A stretch of DNA of 64,000 nt from Acetomicrobium sp. S15 = DSM 107314. Lineage in GTDB: Bacteria; Synergistota; Synergistia; Synergistales; Thermosynergistaceae. The stretch spans positions 1 through 64,000 of the forward strand of contig NZ_JADEVE010000076.1 of assembly GCF_016125955.1 (NCBI RefSeq), written 5' to 3'. The position numbers and the translations under genes were made by a program. Under the pieces are notes generated by a model, which was given only the letters and a program-made list of their open reading frames with translations, did not search any database and was not told where the DNA came from. This document shows, piece by piece, positions 15,816 through 24,817 of this stretch; within the stretch, counting starts at the first letter, position 1, and each line of letters begins with the position of its first letter.

Positions 15816-17312
15816 GTGTTTGTGGATTTATTGCAAAACATTATGCTTGGAACGAACATTGTTTTTACAATAGAAGGAATTCTTGCGATTACGATTGGGG
15901 TTATTGTAGGCACCATAGGAGGAGCTATACCAGGGATAAACGCTTCTATGACCATGGCCATTCTGTTGCCTTTTACCTGGGGAATGGACCCAATAATAGC
16001 AATATTAATGTATGTGGGAATTTATTGTGGGGGTCAATATGGAGGGTCGATCCCTTCGATACTTATTGGAACGCCCGGTACGCCTTCGTCAGCTGCTACT
16101 GTCCTTGACGGTTATCCGTTGCATTTAAAAGGCAAAACAGGATTGGCTTTAGGAATGTCGTTATATGCCAGTGTAACTGGAGGGCTAATCTCCAGTGTTG
16201 TATTAATGATTTTGGCGATACCCCTTGCAGGGGTCGCCTTAGCCTTTGGTCCACCGGAATATTTTGCACTGGCTGTAGTCGGATTGACACTTATTGCCTC
16301 TTTATCTGCAGATATTTTTAAAGGATTGATCGCCGCTTCTATAGGGCTTTTGCTGGCTACCGTAGGGCTTGATCCTTTCTCTGGGATAGTAAGATTTGGT
16401 TTTGGTACCGAACAGCTAATCCAGGGGTTTGAGTTGATACCATTTTATATGGGAATTTTTGCTTTAAGTCAGGTCTTATATAGCGTCTATAAAAAAATAG
16501 AGCGAGTTGCAGTCGATTACAGTGTTAGCTCAAGATATCCTTCTTTTGCTGACTATAAAGGCTGTTTTCTTGCCATGTTAATAGGTTCAATTATTGGCGT
16601 TTTCGTGGGCGTTATGCCAGGGGCTGGAGCATCAATAGCTTGTTGGATTGGATACAATGAAGCCCGCAGATGGTCGAAACATCCAAAAGATTTTGGAAAC
16701 GGTGCACTTGAAGGAGTTGCTGCACCTGAAGCTGCTAATAACGCAGTTACCGGTGGGGCGATGGTTCCAATGTTATCCCTCGGCATTCCAGGTTCAGGTT
16801 CTACAGCTATTATGTTAGGAGTGCTGATAATTCATGGACTCAGGCCTGGACCGATGCTTTTTGTTACAAATCCAGATGTTCCATACTCGATTTTTGTTTC
16901 TCTATTTGTTGCCAATATAGTGATGATATTTATTGGTTTAGCTTTTATTAGGTTGTTGGCGAAAGTAGTCAATATACCTGAATCCATAATGAATGCGTGT
17001 ATTTTAGCGATAATATTCGTTGGAGCTTTTTCTGTTAACAATAGCATATTTGATGTATTTGCAGTTTTACTTTTCGGAGTATTGGGATTAATACTTAAGG
17101 TCCATGATTATCCTGTAAGCGCTACTGCGTTAGGATTCGTTCTTGGATATCTTGTTGAAACAAATTTCAGAAGATCGTTAACGGTGGCCAAGGGCAACTG
17201 GATGATATTCTTCCAAAATCCGATTTCCCTCGTTCTGATATGCATAGCAATTATCAGCGTAATATATTCAATTTATAGTAATTATTTCAAAGGTAGAAAA
17301 GAAAGTGTATAA
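15816..17312 (+). CDS. tctA: TTT transporter large membrane subunit (TctA family)
   Basis: Large permease of the TTT transporter, 498 residues with about twelve hydrophobic segments. Diagnostic stretches are GTIGGAIPGINASMTMAIL, the strongly conserved YGGSIPSILIGTPGTPSSAA, and MPGAGASIACWIGYNEARR with NNAVTGGAMVPMLSLGIPGS in the second half, an internal duplication typical of TctA. GTG 15816 is preferred because GGAGG at 15801-15805 precedes it by ten bases. It follows tctB by 46 bases. With tctC and tctB it makes a complete transporter; the cargo is an organic di- or tricarboxylate that the sequence does not identify. Confidence 0.94.
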   Translation: MFVDLLQNIMLGTNIVFTIEGILAITIGVIVGTIGGAIPGINASMTMAILLPFTWGMDPIIAILMYVGIYCGGQYGGSIPSILIGTPGTPSSAATVLDGYPLHLKGKTGLALGMSLYASVTGGLISSVVLMILAIPLAGVALAFGPPEYFALAVVGLTLIASLSADIFKGLIAASIGLLLATVGLDPFSGIVRFGFGTEQLIQGFELIPFYMGIFALSQVLYSVYKKIERVAVDYSVSSRYPSFADYKGCFLAMLIGSIIGVFVGVMPGAGASIACWIGYNEARRWSKHPKDFGNGALEGVAAPEAANNAVTGGAMVPMLSLGIPGSGSTAIMLGVLIIHGLRPGPMLFVTNPDVPYSIFVSLFVANIVMIFIGLAFIRLLAKVVNIPESIMNACILAIIFVGAFSVNNSIFDVFAVLLFGVLGLILKVHDYPVSATALGFVLGYLVETNFRRSLTVAKGNWMIFFQNPISLVLICIAIISVIYSIYSNYFKGRKESV

Positions 17313-17497
17313 ATATGAAATAACTGAGAAAATCACCAAATTTACTTCCACTTGTCCGTAGCCTGCTTGAGGAATTAAAATAATTAAGATAATGCTCGGA
17401 TACTTTTGCAGGTTATGTTATTAATACTAAATTTGATTATAACATAATAAGAAATGACAATCGAATTCTGTAGATCAAATTAAAGGAGAGAGGCAAA

Positions 17498-18580
17498 TTG
17501 GCGCAATACAAAATTGGAATTTTGCAGGGTGATGACATAGGACTCGAAGTAGTGCCTGTGGCAGTTGAGGTGCTAAAAACTGCTATTGAGAAATATGAAA
17601 GCGTCAAAATAGAATGGCATGAGCTTCCGATAGGTTATTCATCTTATCTTGAAAACGGAGAAACTCTTCCAAAGAGGACTTTTGACGGCCTATTTGACCT
17701 TGATGGTTGGATTCTGGGCCCCATAGGACACATGGCTTACCCAAAAGACGATCCTAAAGCTATCAATCCTCATCCTATTTTACGAAAAAGCTTCGATTTG
17801 GTGAGCAATATACGTCCGGTGAAATCGTACGAGAATATCCCAAGTCTCCATAGGGACGTTGATCTTGTGATTGTCAGGGAAAATAACGAAGGCTTCCAGC
17901 CTGACAGAAACATGTATAAAGGCAAGGGTGAGTTCATGCCCACTCCGGATATAGCTTTGTCTGTCAGAGTTATTACAGAGCGCAATTCCAAAATGGTTGC
18001 CGGAACAGCTTTTGAGTTAGCACGCCAGAGAAATAGAAAAAAGAAAGTAACTGCAATTCATAAAAATACAGTATTTAAGCTAACCTGTGGCTTGTTTGTT
18101 GATAGCTGTAAAGAGAAAAGTAAGGAGTATCCTGACATTGAATTTGATACTATGATAGTTGATACATTTGCAATGAATTTAGTGATGCGACCTCAAAAGT
18201 TTGATGTGATTGTTACGACAAACATGTTTGGAGATATTCTTTCCGATGAAGCGGCAGGACTTGTCGGTGGCCTTGGAATGGCGCCGGGATTGTGCGTGGG
18301 TCCCAAATATGCCATGGCTCAAGCTACGCATGGCTCTGCTCCAGATATAGCCGGCAAACACGTTGCAAACCCTTACGCCATGATAATGTCTGCCCAAATG
18401 TTACTTTCTTGGTTGGGAAACACGAAAGGCGATGCCGATGCCATCAAGGCCTCAAAGGATATAGAGTTTGGGGTAAACAAAGTGCTTTATGAGAAAAAAC
18501 ATCTTACACCTGATCTTGGTGGTATATCAACCACTGAGGATATGGGCAGAGCCATTTGTGATGCCATAAAAAATATCTAA
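17498..18580 (+). CDS. isocitrate/isopropylmalate dehydrogenase-family enzyme
   Basis: NAD(P)-dependent decarboxylating dehydrogenase acting on a 2-hydroxy acid such as isopropylmalate, isocitrate, malate or tartrate. The 360-residue protein has [16 protein letters not shown] at the N-terminus, [12 protein letters not shown] (substrate loop), the Lys of [13 protein letters not shown], and the metal site [19 protein letters not shown] followed by [12 protein letters not shown] (nucleotide loop). TTG 17498 follows AAAGGAGAGAGG. No leuC/leuD/leuB neighbours are present; instead it sits after a TTT transporter and before a LarA-type racemase. This favours oxidation of an imported hydroxy-carboxylate, e.g. 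D-malate or tartrate, over leucine synthesis. That role is inferred from context. Confidence 0.85.
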   Translation: MAQYKIGILQGDDIGLEVVPVAVEVLKTAIEKYESVKIEWHELPIGYSSYLENGETLPKRTFDGLFDLDGWILGPIGHMAYPKDDPKAINPHPILRKSFDLVSNIRPVKSYENIPSLHRDVDLVIVRENNEGFQPDRNMYKGKGEFMPTPDIALSVRVITERNSKMVAGTAFELARQRNRKKKVTAIHKNTVFKLTCGLFVDSCKEKSKEYPDIEFDTMIVDTFAMNLVMRPQKFDVIVTTNMFGDILSDEAAGLVGGLGMAPGLCVGPKYAMAQATHGSAPDIAGKHVANPYAMIMSAQMLLSWLGNTKGDADAIKASKDIEFGVNKVLYEKKHLTPDLGGISTTEDMGRAICDAIKNI

Positions 18581-18651
18581 TTCTAATATTTTGTCAATAA
18601 AAATATACTTTAACAAGTGTTTTAGACAAAAATACAAAGGAGATCAATATA

Positions 18652-19911
18652 ATGAGAATATCAATACCATATGGGAGGAATTTGTTAAAAGCAGAAGTAC
18701 CCAATCTCATAGCTACTCTTGAGCCACCCTATGTAAAGGAACTTGATGATCCAAAGGCTGTTTTAATGGATAAACTAGAAAACCCGATAGGCTCTCCCTC
18801 TCTTCGGTCTTTGGCGGAAAACAAAAAGGACGCCGTAATCGTAATTAATGACATTACGAGACCATGCCACTCCGAAATACTGGTGCCCGGCATAGTCAAG
18901 GTTCTGAATGAGGCTGGCATTAGCGACGAGAGAATTAAATTGTTAGTTGCGACGGGGAATCATAGGGGTAACACAAAAGAAGAGCTCGAAGGTATGGTTG
19001 GATCAGACATTGTGAATCGGATTGGGATTTATAATCATGATGCTATGGATAAAGAAAGTATAGTGTATTTGGGGACGACGAAAAGGGGAATCCCTGTATA
19101 CATAAACAAGATATTTGTCGAGGCTTCTCTAAAAATACTGACAGGGATCGTTTCCCCCCACCACTCGGCAGGTTTTGGGGGAGGGAGAAAAAGCGTGTTG
19201 CCCGGTATCGCAGGCATCGATTCTATTCGCCCTCATCACTCTTTTCCGATAAGACCATTTGAGCCCTCCATGGGGTGGATTGATGGAAACCCTATGCACG
19301 AAGAGTCTCTCTCGGCAGCTAAGATGGCAAAAGTAGATTTCATAGTTAATGTGGTGAATAACATAGAAGAAAAGATCGCCGGCATTTTTGCCGGCGATCT
19401 TGATCAAGCACATAAAGCTGGTGTAGATATGTGCAATAAGGTCCATCGGGTAAAAGTTCCCAGAAAAGCTGATGTGGTTATCACAAGCCCAGGGGGATTC
19501 CCCAGGGATTTTGATTTGCATCAGTCTCAGAAGGCCGTTGTGCCTGCTGAGATGTGTTGTAAAAAAGGCGGAGTGATTATATTGGTTGCGGAAGCTTCAG
19601 ATGGCATAGGCAAATTTGGTAATTGGCTGAAAAGTGCCAAAGAGCCGAAAGACGTTATTGATAGGTTTAAGAAAGAGGGGTTTACACCAGAGTCATCCAG
19701 CAAGGCACTCTATTATGCCAGAGCCTTGTCCAACTTTAAAGTAATAGTCGTCACGAAAGGGGTTTCAGATAGGGATTTAAAAGAAATGTTTTTCATTCCG
19801 ATTTCAGACATACAACAGGCGATTGAAGAAAGCATTAAGATAATGGGTCAAGATGCAGAATTTATCTTTATTCCCCATGGAAGTGATATCATACCCGAAC
19901 TGGAATCATGA
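18652..19911 (+). CDS. larA: LarA-family (nickel-pincer) racemase/epimerase
   Basis: Member of the lactate racemase LarA family (DUF2088), enzymes that interconvert 2-hydroxy acids with a nickel-pincer nucleotide. The 419-residue product keeps the expected residues: ITR with Arg70, TGNHRG with His104, and SPHHSAGFGGGRKSVLPG with His170-His171 and Lys180, the lysine that carries the cofactor. ATG 18652 follows AAAGGAGATCAATATA. No larB, larC or larE genes for cofactor synthesis are in the window. LarA homologs act on many 2-hydroxy acids, and the gene order with a TTT transporter and a hydroxy-acid dehydrogenase suggests epimerisation of the imported substrate. True lactate racemase activity is only one possibility. 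Confidence 0.82.
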   Translation: MRISIPYGRNLLKAEVPNLIATLEPPYVKELDDPKAVLMDKLENPIGSPSLRSLAENKKDAVIVINDITRPCHSEILVPGIVKVLNEAGISDERIKLLVATGNHRGNTKEELEGMVGSDIVNRIGIYNHDAMDKESIVYLGTTKRGIPVYINKIFVEASLKILTGIVSPHHSAGFGGGRKSVLPGIAGIDSIRPHHSFPIRPFEPSMGWIDGNPMHEESLSAAKMAKVDFIVNVVNNIEEKIAGIFAGDLDQAHKAGVDMCNKVHRVKVPRKADVVITSPGGFPRDFDLHQSQKAVVPAEMCCKKGGVIILVAEASDGIGKFGNWLKSAKEPKDVIDRFKKEGFTPESSSKALYYARALSNFKVIVVTKGVSDRDLKEMFFIPISDIQQAIEESIKIMGQDAEFIFIPHGSDIIPELES

Positions 19912-20197
19912 GACAAGATCTTTAAAAGAAACTTCGCTGCACAAATTTGCAACAGCATGAGTGGTACTATTGAACCCAAAGCCATATTTGAGCTTAAGCG
20001 GCCGTTTTTAGCTAAATACCTGTGCCTGTGTTAAGATAACTTAAGTATCGACTGGAGAGATATCGCTAAAGTTAAGATTAAAAAGTACGATGCCCTCGAG
20101 CTATAGGCAGTTGTAGCAATATCTTCTATATCGCGCACCGGCGTAATCATATTTTAATCACATATTTATAGATAGCAGGAGGAGGAGGAGCTTTTAG
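19912..20197. other. spacer between larA and aldolase gene
   Basis: About 285 bases with no gene. Composition changes from AT-rich on the left to the window's normal balance at the next gene. GTTAAGATAACTTAAGTATCGA and a related TTAAG-rich stretch occur near 20032-20085, but no clear operator or terminator can be named. Confidence 0.4.
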
Positions 20198-20995
20198 ATG
20201 AAGGAAAACAAACTGAGGGAGCTTTTGAGAGCTGGGAAGCCTTCCTTGGGCACCCGCGTGTTGAGCCAGTGGCCTATGGTCGTCGAATACGTTGGTACCA
20301 GCGGAAATTTCGACTATATTGAATACGTTGCCGAATACTCTCCTTTCGATCAATATGACCTTGAAAACATAGCTCGCGCCTGTGAACTGCACAACATGGG
20401 GTCTATGATCAAAGTCGATTTCCAGAGCCGCGAGTATGTCGCTCAGAAAGCGATTGCCTCCGGCTTCCAGGCGATCCTCTTCACGGACCACAAGACTCCG
20501 GATGAGGTCCGCGCCTCCGTAAAAGCCGTAAAGGCGGACGAGCCGGCTACCGGTGGACGCTTCGGCTTCCCGAACCGTCGTTATATCGGTTGCCAGCCCT
20601 ACATCTCCCAACTGGAGCATATCAAACGCGTAAACGACATTGTCCTTTGTTTCATGATAGAGAAGAAAGAAGCTATGGATAACATCGAAGAAATCTGCTC
20701 CATCCCCGGCGTCGACATGGTTCAGTTCGGGCCATCCGATTATTCCATGAGCATGGGCAAAAACAAGGCCGACGCGGCCGAAGAGTGCAAAGCCGCAGAG
20801 CGCAGGATGATCGAAGTTGCCTTAAAACATGGAGTGCAGCCCAGGTGCGAAATATATGGAAATCCTGACGACGTTAAATACTATCTGGATCTCGGCGTCA
20901 GACACGTATGTTTCGGCGACGAGATGAACGTCTATTCCAAATTCCTGCGCAAGGAAGGCGGCTACATGCGCGGAATCGTCGACGGCATCAAGTAG
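20198..20995 (+). CDS. HpcH/HpaI-family aldolase (class II, metal-dependent)
   Basis: Predicted aldolase that splits a 2-keto-3-deoxy acid or related hydroxy-keto acid into pyruvate or oxaloacetate and an aldehyde, or a citrate-lyase-beta-like enzyme. The 265-residue product has the family barrel elements: GTRVLSQWPMVVEYVG near the N-terminus, the metal-binding Glu and Asp in CFMIEKKEAMDNIEEI and PGVDMVQFGPSDYSMSMG, and a C-terminal LDLGVRHVCFGDEMN. ATG 20198 follows GCAGGAGGAGGAGGAGC. Base use returns to the window's usual level here. It may process the product of the preceding dehydrogenase, or be an independent gene. Confidence 0.82.
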   Translation: MKENKLRELLRAGKPSLGTRVLSQWPMVVEYVGTSGNFDYIEYVAEYSPFDQYDLENIARACELHNMGSMIKVDFQSREYVAQKAIASGFQAILFTDHKTPDEVRASVKAVKADEPATGGRFGFPNRRYIGCQPYISQLEHIKRVNDIVLCFMIEKKEAMDNIEEICSIPGVDMVQFGPSDYSMSMGKNKADAAEECKAAERRMIEVALKHGVQPRCEIYGNPDDVKYYLDLGVRHVCFGDEMNVYSKFLRKEGGYMRGIVDGIK

Positions 20996-21048
20996 TGTTA
21001 AGTTCTCTGAACGATGACAGTTCTGTAAGTCCTTAATAAGAGGGGGAT

Positions 21049-21399
21049 ATGTCGTTGGTAAAGGCCGATACGTTGGTAGTGGTATGGAGTTCGAGGGACA
21101 GAGATGTGGCCCTAAATACGGTCTTCATGTATACAAAGAACTCCAAACTCAAGGGATGGTGGAACAACGTCAAGCTGGTGGTCTGGGGTCCTTCGGCGAA
21201 GCTCGTATCCGTGGACCAAGAGCTTCAGGCGGAGTTGGCCGAGCTAAAGAAAGCCGGCGTCGAGTTGTTGGCGTGCAAGGCCTGTGCGGACAGATATGGG
21301 GTATCCAAGCGATTGGAGGAGTTAGGGATCGAAGTGATTTACATGGGAGAACCGCTGACTGGATATCTTAAAGATGGTTATGCGGTCTTGACGTTTTAG
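21049..21399 (+). CDS. DsrE-like small protein
   Basis: A 116-residue protein resembling the DsrE/DsrF-like fold, small proteins of sulfur relay or unknown redox function. Features include TLVVVWSSRDRDVALNTVFMY at the N-terminus, VKLVVWGPSAKLV, and a Cys pair in LLACKACADRYGV (about residues 76-79) followed by LEELGIEVIYMG. ATG 21049 follows AGAGGGGGAT. It lies 53 bases after the aldolase gene and 300 bases before rubredoxin. The precise role is unknown. Confidence 0.75.
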   Translation: MSLVKADTLVVVWSSRDRDVALNTVFMYTKNSKLKGWWNNVKLVVWGPSAKLVSVDQELQAELAELKKAGVELLACKACADRYGVSKRLEELGIEVIYMGEPLTGYLKDGYAVLTF

Positions 21400-21624
21400 A
21401 TCGCAAACCTCAAAGTGGTGCCTTTATATAACGGCGTAACGGCAGAGCTCAGATGGAGTCTTGGACAAAAGGGTGAGTGAACATCTGGGTAAACCGAGAA
21501 ACCTCAGCTTGGATCTGCGGAGCCTTAGCGCGGCTGTCCTTTGAAGTTGCCTTAATAGCTCATGTAAAAATGTAGGCGAAGCTGACAGATGCTTCATGTA
21601 AAATTCCAAGCGAAAACAGGTTGC

Positions 21625-21653
21625 TTGTTTTATCTTCAGTGAGGCTATATAAT
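21625..21653 (+). promoter_or_regulatory. sigma-70-type promoter for rubredoxin
   Basis: TTGTTT at 21625-21630, a 17-base spacer and a perfect TATAAT at 21648-21653, 46 bases before the rubredoxin start. Confidence 0.65.
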
Positions 21654-21698
21654 GCTGCTTGTTAGATTGCCAAGAGTTATGGGAGGGGAGATGGAGGT

Positions 21699-21857
21699 AT
21701 GAAATACGTATGCACGGTTTGCGGCTATGTTTATGATCCTGCCAATGGCGACCCCGATTCGGGCATTGCTCCGGGCACGCCCTTTGAAGAGCTCCCTGAT
21801 GATTGGGTTTGCCCCGTCTGCGGCGTAGGGAAGGACATGTTCGAGCCCGAGGAGTGA
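21699..21857 (+). CDS. rub: rubredoxin
   Basis: One-iron electron carrier of 52 residues. The four iron-binding cysteines are in [10 protein letters not shown] near the N-terminus and [13 protein letters not shown] near the C-terminus, with the family [15 protein letters not shown] segment between. ATG 21699 follows GGGAGGGGAGATGGAGGT. In anaerobes it usually feeds electrons to oxygen- or peroxide-reducing enzymes. It has its own promoter and appears to be monocistronic. Confidence 0.95.
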   Translation: MKYVCTVCGYVYDPANGDPDSGIAPGTPFEELPDDWVCPVCGVGKDMFEPEE

Positions 21858-22019
21858 AGCCAACCCCGATCGGCAGTTATGAAGGATTTTTGAGCTGTTG
21901 AATGGAAGTAGATGTGTTCCAGGTTTGTATGGTTTTGATATATGAGGATCAAAGTTCGATTTAGATCGCCGATGAACGACGGCCATTTAACGTCGTGAGA
22001 TGCTTTGTGATTTAAGCTT

Positions 22020-22275
22020 TAAATTATTGCGATGAAGGGGAGAGTAATATCGGTACGAGCGCTTCAGAGAGGGGGCCAAAGGTGCGAGGCTCCTGCGCTT
22101 GTCGATGTGAAGACCACCCCGGAGCTGTCGTCGAAGCCTTAGTCTTAGGATAAGGCGGCGGGGTCCGCCCCAAACAGCGGATTTCGAGCGCCGGGCCCAG
22201 TGCCCGGAAGAGGAGTGGAACCGCGGGATCTTGCCCGTCTCCTTGTGGGGGGTGGGCAAGATCTTTTATTTATTT
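22020..22275 (+). promoter_or_regulatory. T-box leader, threonine specifier (ACC)
   Basis: The 430-base spacer before thrC carries a T-box. The conserved T-box core TGGAACCGCGG is at 22216-22226. The stem I distal pairing ACGAGCGC with GCGCTTGT is visible, and the specifier loop has GAAG-ACC-A with ACC at 22113-22115, a Thr codon read by tRNA-Thr(GGU). The terminator GATCTTGCCC (22227-22236) pairs with GGGCAAGATC (22254-22263), followed by a T-rich tract. Uncharged tRNA-Thr would favour the antiterminator and switch on thrC and thrB. Confidence 0.9.
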
Positions 22276-22288
22276 GGAGGGATAAAAA

Positions 22289-23332
22289 TTGATTGGTCTG
22301 CTCGAGCGCTATGAGGATCTCTTTCCTCTCACATCCGCAACCCCGCGCATCTCGCTGGGAGAGGGAAACACGCCGTTTTTGCCGTTGCGAAACGTAGGCA
22401 AAAGCTTGGGCGTAAAGCTGTACGGAAAGGTGGAAGGCGCCAACCCCACCGGTTCTTTTAAAGATAGGGGGATGGTGTTGGCCGTGGCTAAAGCCTTGGA
22501 AGGCAGGGCTCGCGCCGTCGTCTGCGCTTCCACTGGCAACACTTCCGCCTCGGCGGCTGCTTATTCTGCGGCGGCCGGTCTCCCCTGTTATGTGATCCTT
22601 CCCGCCGGCAAAGTGGCGAGGGGCAAACTTGCCCAAGCCTTGATCTACGGTGCCAAGGTTTTGGCGGTGCGCGGCAACTTCGACAAGGCTTTGGAGTTGG
22701 CGATGGCTGCATCCGACGAGTGGCGGTTGGCCATCGTGAACTCCGTGAACCCGTATCGCCTCTGGGGCCAGCGCAGCGGCGCTTGGGAGATCTGCGACGA
22801 ACTGGGTAGGGCTCCAGATTGGTGCGTTCTTCCCGTTGGGAACGCAGGAAACATCACCGCCTACTGGGCGGGCTTCGTCCAGTATCGGAGGATGGGGAAG
22901 TGCCAGGGCGTGCCGCGAATGGTGGGCGTTCAAGCCCAGGGGGCATCGCCTCTCGTTAGTGGCGTCGAATGCGACAAACCCGAGACCGTCGCTACGGCGA
23001 TTCGCATAGGTCGGCCGGTGAACGCCCAAAAAGCGCGCGCTGCGGTTAAAATGAGCGGCGGATTCTTCATGGCCGTGAGCGACGAGGAGATACTCGAAGC
23101 CCAAAGCCTTTTGGCTTCTCGCGAAGGCGTCTTCGCCGAGCCTGCCTCCTGTGCTCCGCTGGCGGGCCTGATGAGGCTCAAGCGGGATGGCAAATTGCCG
23201 CAGGCGACGACGATCGCGATGATACTGACAGGAAACGGCCTAAAGGATCCGGACACAGCCATGTCCAAGGCCGGTGAGCCCGTCGAAGTGGATGGGACCA
23301 TGGAGGCCCTGCGGAAGGTGATGGCGCCATGA
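22289..23332 (+). CDS. thrC: threonine synthase
   Basis: PLP enzyme that converts O-phosphohomoserine to threonine, the last step of threonine synthesis. The 347-residue product has the Schiff-base Lys58 in NPTGSFKDRGM, the phosphate-binding CASTGNTSASAAAYSAAAG and GNAGNITAYW, and the C-terminal ILTGNGLKDPD, all typical of the short class of ThrC. TTG 22289 is the start, with GGAGG at 22276-22280 right after the T-box terminator. Its stop overlaps the thrB start by four bases. Confidence 0.95.
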   Translation: MIGLLERYEDLFPLTSATPRISLGEGNTPFLPLRNVGKSLGVKLYGKVEGANPTGSFKDRGMVLAVAKALEGRARAVVCASTGNTSASAAAYSAAAGLPCYVILPAGKVARGKLAQALIYGAKVLAVRGNFDKALELAMAASDEWRLAIVNSVNPYRLWGQRSGAWEICDELGRAPDWCVLPVGNAGNITAYWAGFVQYRRMGKCQGVPRMVGVQAQGASPLVSGVECDKPETVATAIRIGRPVNAQKARAAVKMSGGFFMAVSDEEILEAQSLLASREGVFAEPASCAPLAGLMRLKRDGKLPQATTIAMILTGNGLKDPDTAMSKAGEPVEVDGTMEALRKVMAP

Positions 23333-24291
23333 TCTTGCGAGTGAAGGTGCCTGCGTCGAGTGCAAATCTTGGTTCGGGTTTCGATACTCTTGGCATGGCC
23401 CTTTCTCTCTACAATTTTTACGACCTCCTTTCGCTTCTTCCCAGCGGCAGCTACGAGATAGAAGTTATTGGCGAGGGGGAACACGAGCTCGAAGATCCCA
23501 TTGGAAATTTGCTCATCAAAAGCTATGAGCGCGCCGCGGGGGAATTGGGGATCGAAGCTCCCGGGCTCAAGCTTCGATGCCTCAACGCCATTCCCTTGCG
23601 CAGAGGGCTTGGAAGTTCGTCCAGCGCGGTCGTCGGCGGGGTGCTCCTCGCCAATGCCATGAGAGACAACCCCTTGGATAAGGATGAGCTGCTCGCCTTG
23701 ATGGTTGCCATTGAAGGACATCCAGACAATGTGGTCCCGAGTTGTTTGGGCGGCATGGTCGTCAGCTCGTGGGATGGCCGGGAGCTGCGGTATGTCAAGC
23801 TCCCTTCCCCTCCTCGGGATATAGTCGTGGTTGTGGCTGTGCCCAATGTAGAGGTGAGCACGAGCGAGGCCCGTCAAGCTTTGCCTGAGCAAGTGAGCTT
23901 GAGCGACGCAATTTTTAACGTGAGCCGCGTGGCGCTGCTCGCCGCTTCGTGGGCGACCGGACAGTGGGACCATTTGCCGTGGGCCATGGAAGACCGACTT
24001 CACCAGCAATTCAGGGCTCGCCTCTTCCCCGGTGGAGAGGAGATTTTGGAAAGGGTAAGGTCCGTTCCCGGGTGTCTCGGTGTGGCGATAAGCGGCTCAG
24101 GCCCGAGCGTCATGGCCTTTGCGAGAGGGAACGTGCAAGAGGTCGCCGAGGCAGCCTGCCGCACGTTCATGGAAAAGGGGGTTCGTTCCCGCTTTTTTGT
24201 CCTCGACATAGACGAAAACGGAGCCGTTGTAGAATATACAGAGCCTTCGCTCGACAAGGAGGAGATACAACATGTCAAAAGCGGCCGATGA
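23329..24291 (+). CDS. thrB: homoserine kinase
   Basis: GHMP-family kinase that phosphorylates homoserine, giving the substrate of ThrC. In 320 residues it shows the N-terminal VKVPASSANLGSGFDTLGMA, the ATP-binding PLRRGLGSSSSAVVGG and the C-terminal VAISGSGPSVMAFA, the three GHMP motifs. ATG 23329 overlaps the thrC stop (ATGA), and the 3' end overlaps the next gene by 20 bases, so the three genes are tightly coupled under one T-box. Confidence 0.95.
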   Translation: MILRVKVPASSANLGSGFDTLGMALSLYNFYDLLSLLPSGSYEIEVIGEGEHELEDPIGNLLIKSYERAAGELGIEAPGLKLRCLNAIPLRRGLGSSSSAVVGGVLLANAMRDNPLDKDELLALMVAIEGHPDNVVPSCLGGMVVSSWDGRELRYVKLPSPPRDIVVVVAVPNVEVSTSEARQALPEQVSLSDAIFNVSRVALLAASWATGQWDHLPWAMEDRLHQQFRARLFPGGEEILERVRSVPGCLGVAISGSGPSVMAFARGNVQEVAEAACRTFMEKGVRSRFFVLDIDENGAVVEYTEPSLDKEEIQHVKSGR

Positions 24292-24772
24292 GCCCAAGGC
24301 CTTTGGCGGTCAAACTGTGGACTCCGTGACCTGTGATCACAATGTAGCAAAGGTGGCAATTTTGGGTGTGCCGGATGTGCCCGGCATAGCAGCTCGCCTC
24401 TTTTCGCGCTTGGCCGAGCGCGACGTTAAGGTCGGAATGATCATCCAAAGCATCATGAGGGGTGGCGTGAACGATATAGCTTTCTTAGTCAGGAGAGATA
24501 TCCTGGGCAAAGCTATAGAGGCTTGCCGTGAAGTGGCGAAGGAGATAGGCTCTCAGGGCGTGACGTTCGACGCCGAGATCGGTCGCGTTACGGTAACCGG
24601 CCCCGGAGTGTCCGAACGGCCCGAGGTTCCATATCAAGTGTTTTCGACCCTCGCGCAAGAGGGCATCAACATAGACATGATCTCATCCACTAATGAATCG
24701 ATTACGTGTGTCGTAGAATCCAGCGATGTGGAGCGCGCCGTGGAAGCCCTGCGCAGGTGCTTCCTCTCCTGA
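24272..24772 (+). CDS. stand-alone ACT-domain protein, aspartokinase regulatory-domain-like
   Basis: The 166-residue product matches the C-terminal regulatory half of aspartokinase without any kinase domain: a first ACT unit VAKVAILGVPDVPGIAARLF, the linking VNDIAFLVRRD, then a second ACT unit with EVPYQVFSTLAQEGINIDMISSTN and ITCVVE near the end. In aspartokinases such units bind Lys or Thr. ATG 24272 follows GACAAGGAGATACA inside thrB. Being last in the threonine operon, it may be a free regulatory subunit of an aspartokinase encoded elsewhere, or an amino-acid sensor. That role is inferred. Confidence 0.8.
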   Translation: MSKAADEPKAFGGQTVDSVTCDHNVAKVAILGVPDVPGIAARLFSRLAERDVKVGMIIQSIMRGGVNDIAFLVRRDILGKAIEACREVAKEIGSQGVTFDAEIGRVTVTGPGVSERPEVPYQVFSTLAQEGINIDMISSTNESITCVVESSDVERAVEALRRCFLS

Positions 24773-24817
24773 GATGGGATAAAATAAAAGGCGAGTTCTT
24801 TTTAGGTGGTGAAGCGC

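Noticed and set aside
21424..21609. 61-codon minus-strand frame between the DsrE-like gene and rubredoxin
   Set aside because: Leu/Arg-rich composition, no ribosome site and no recognisable motif; the 250-base spacer is treated as non-coding.
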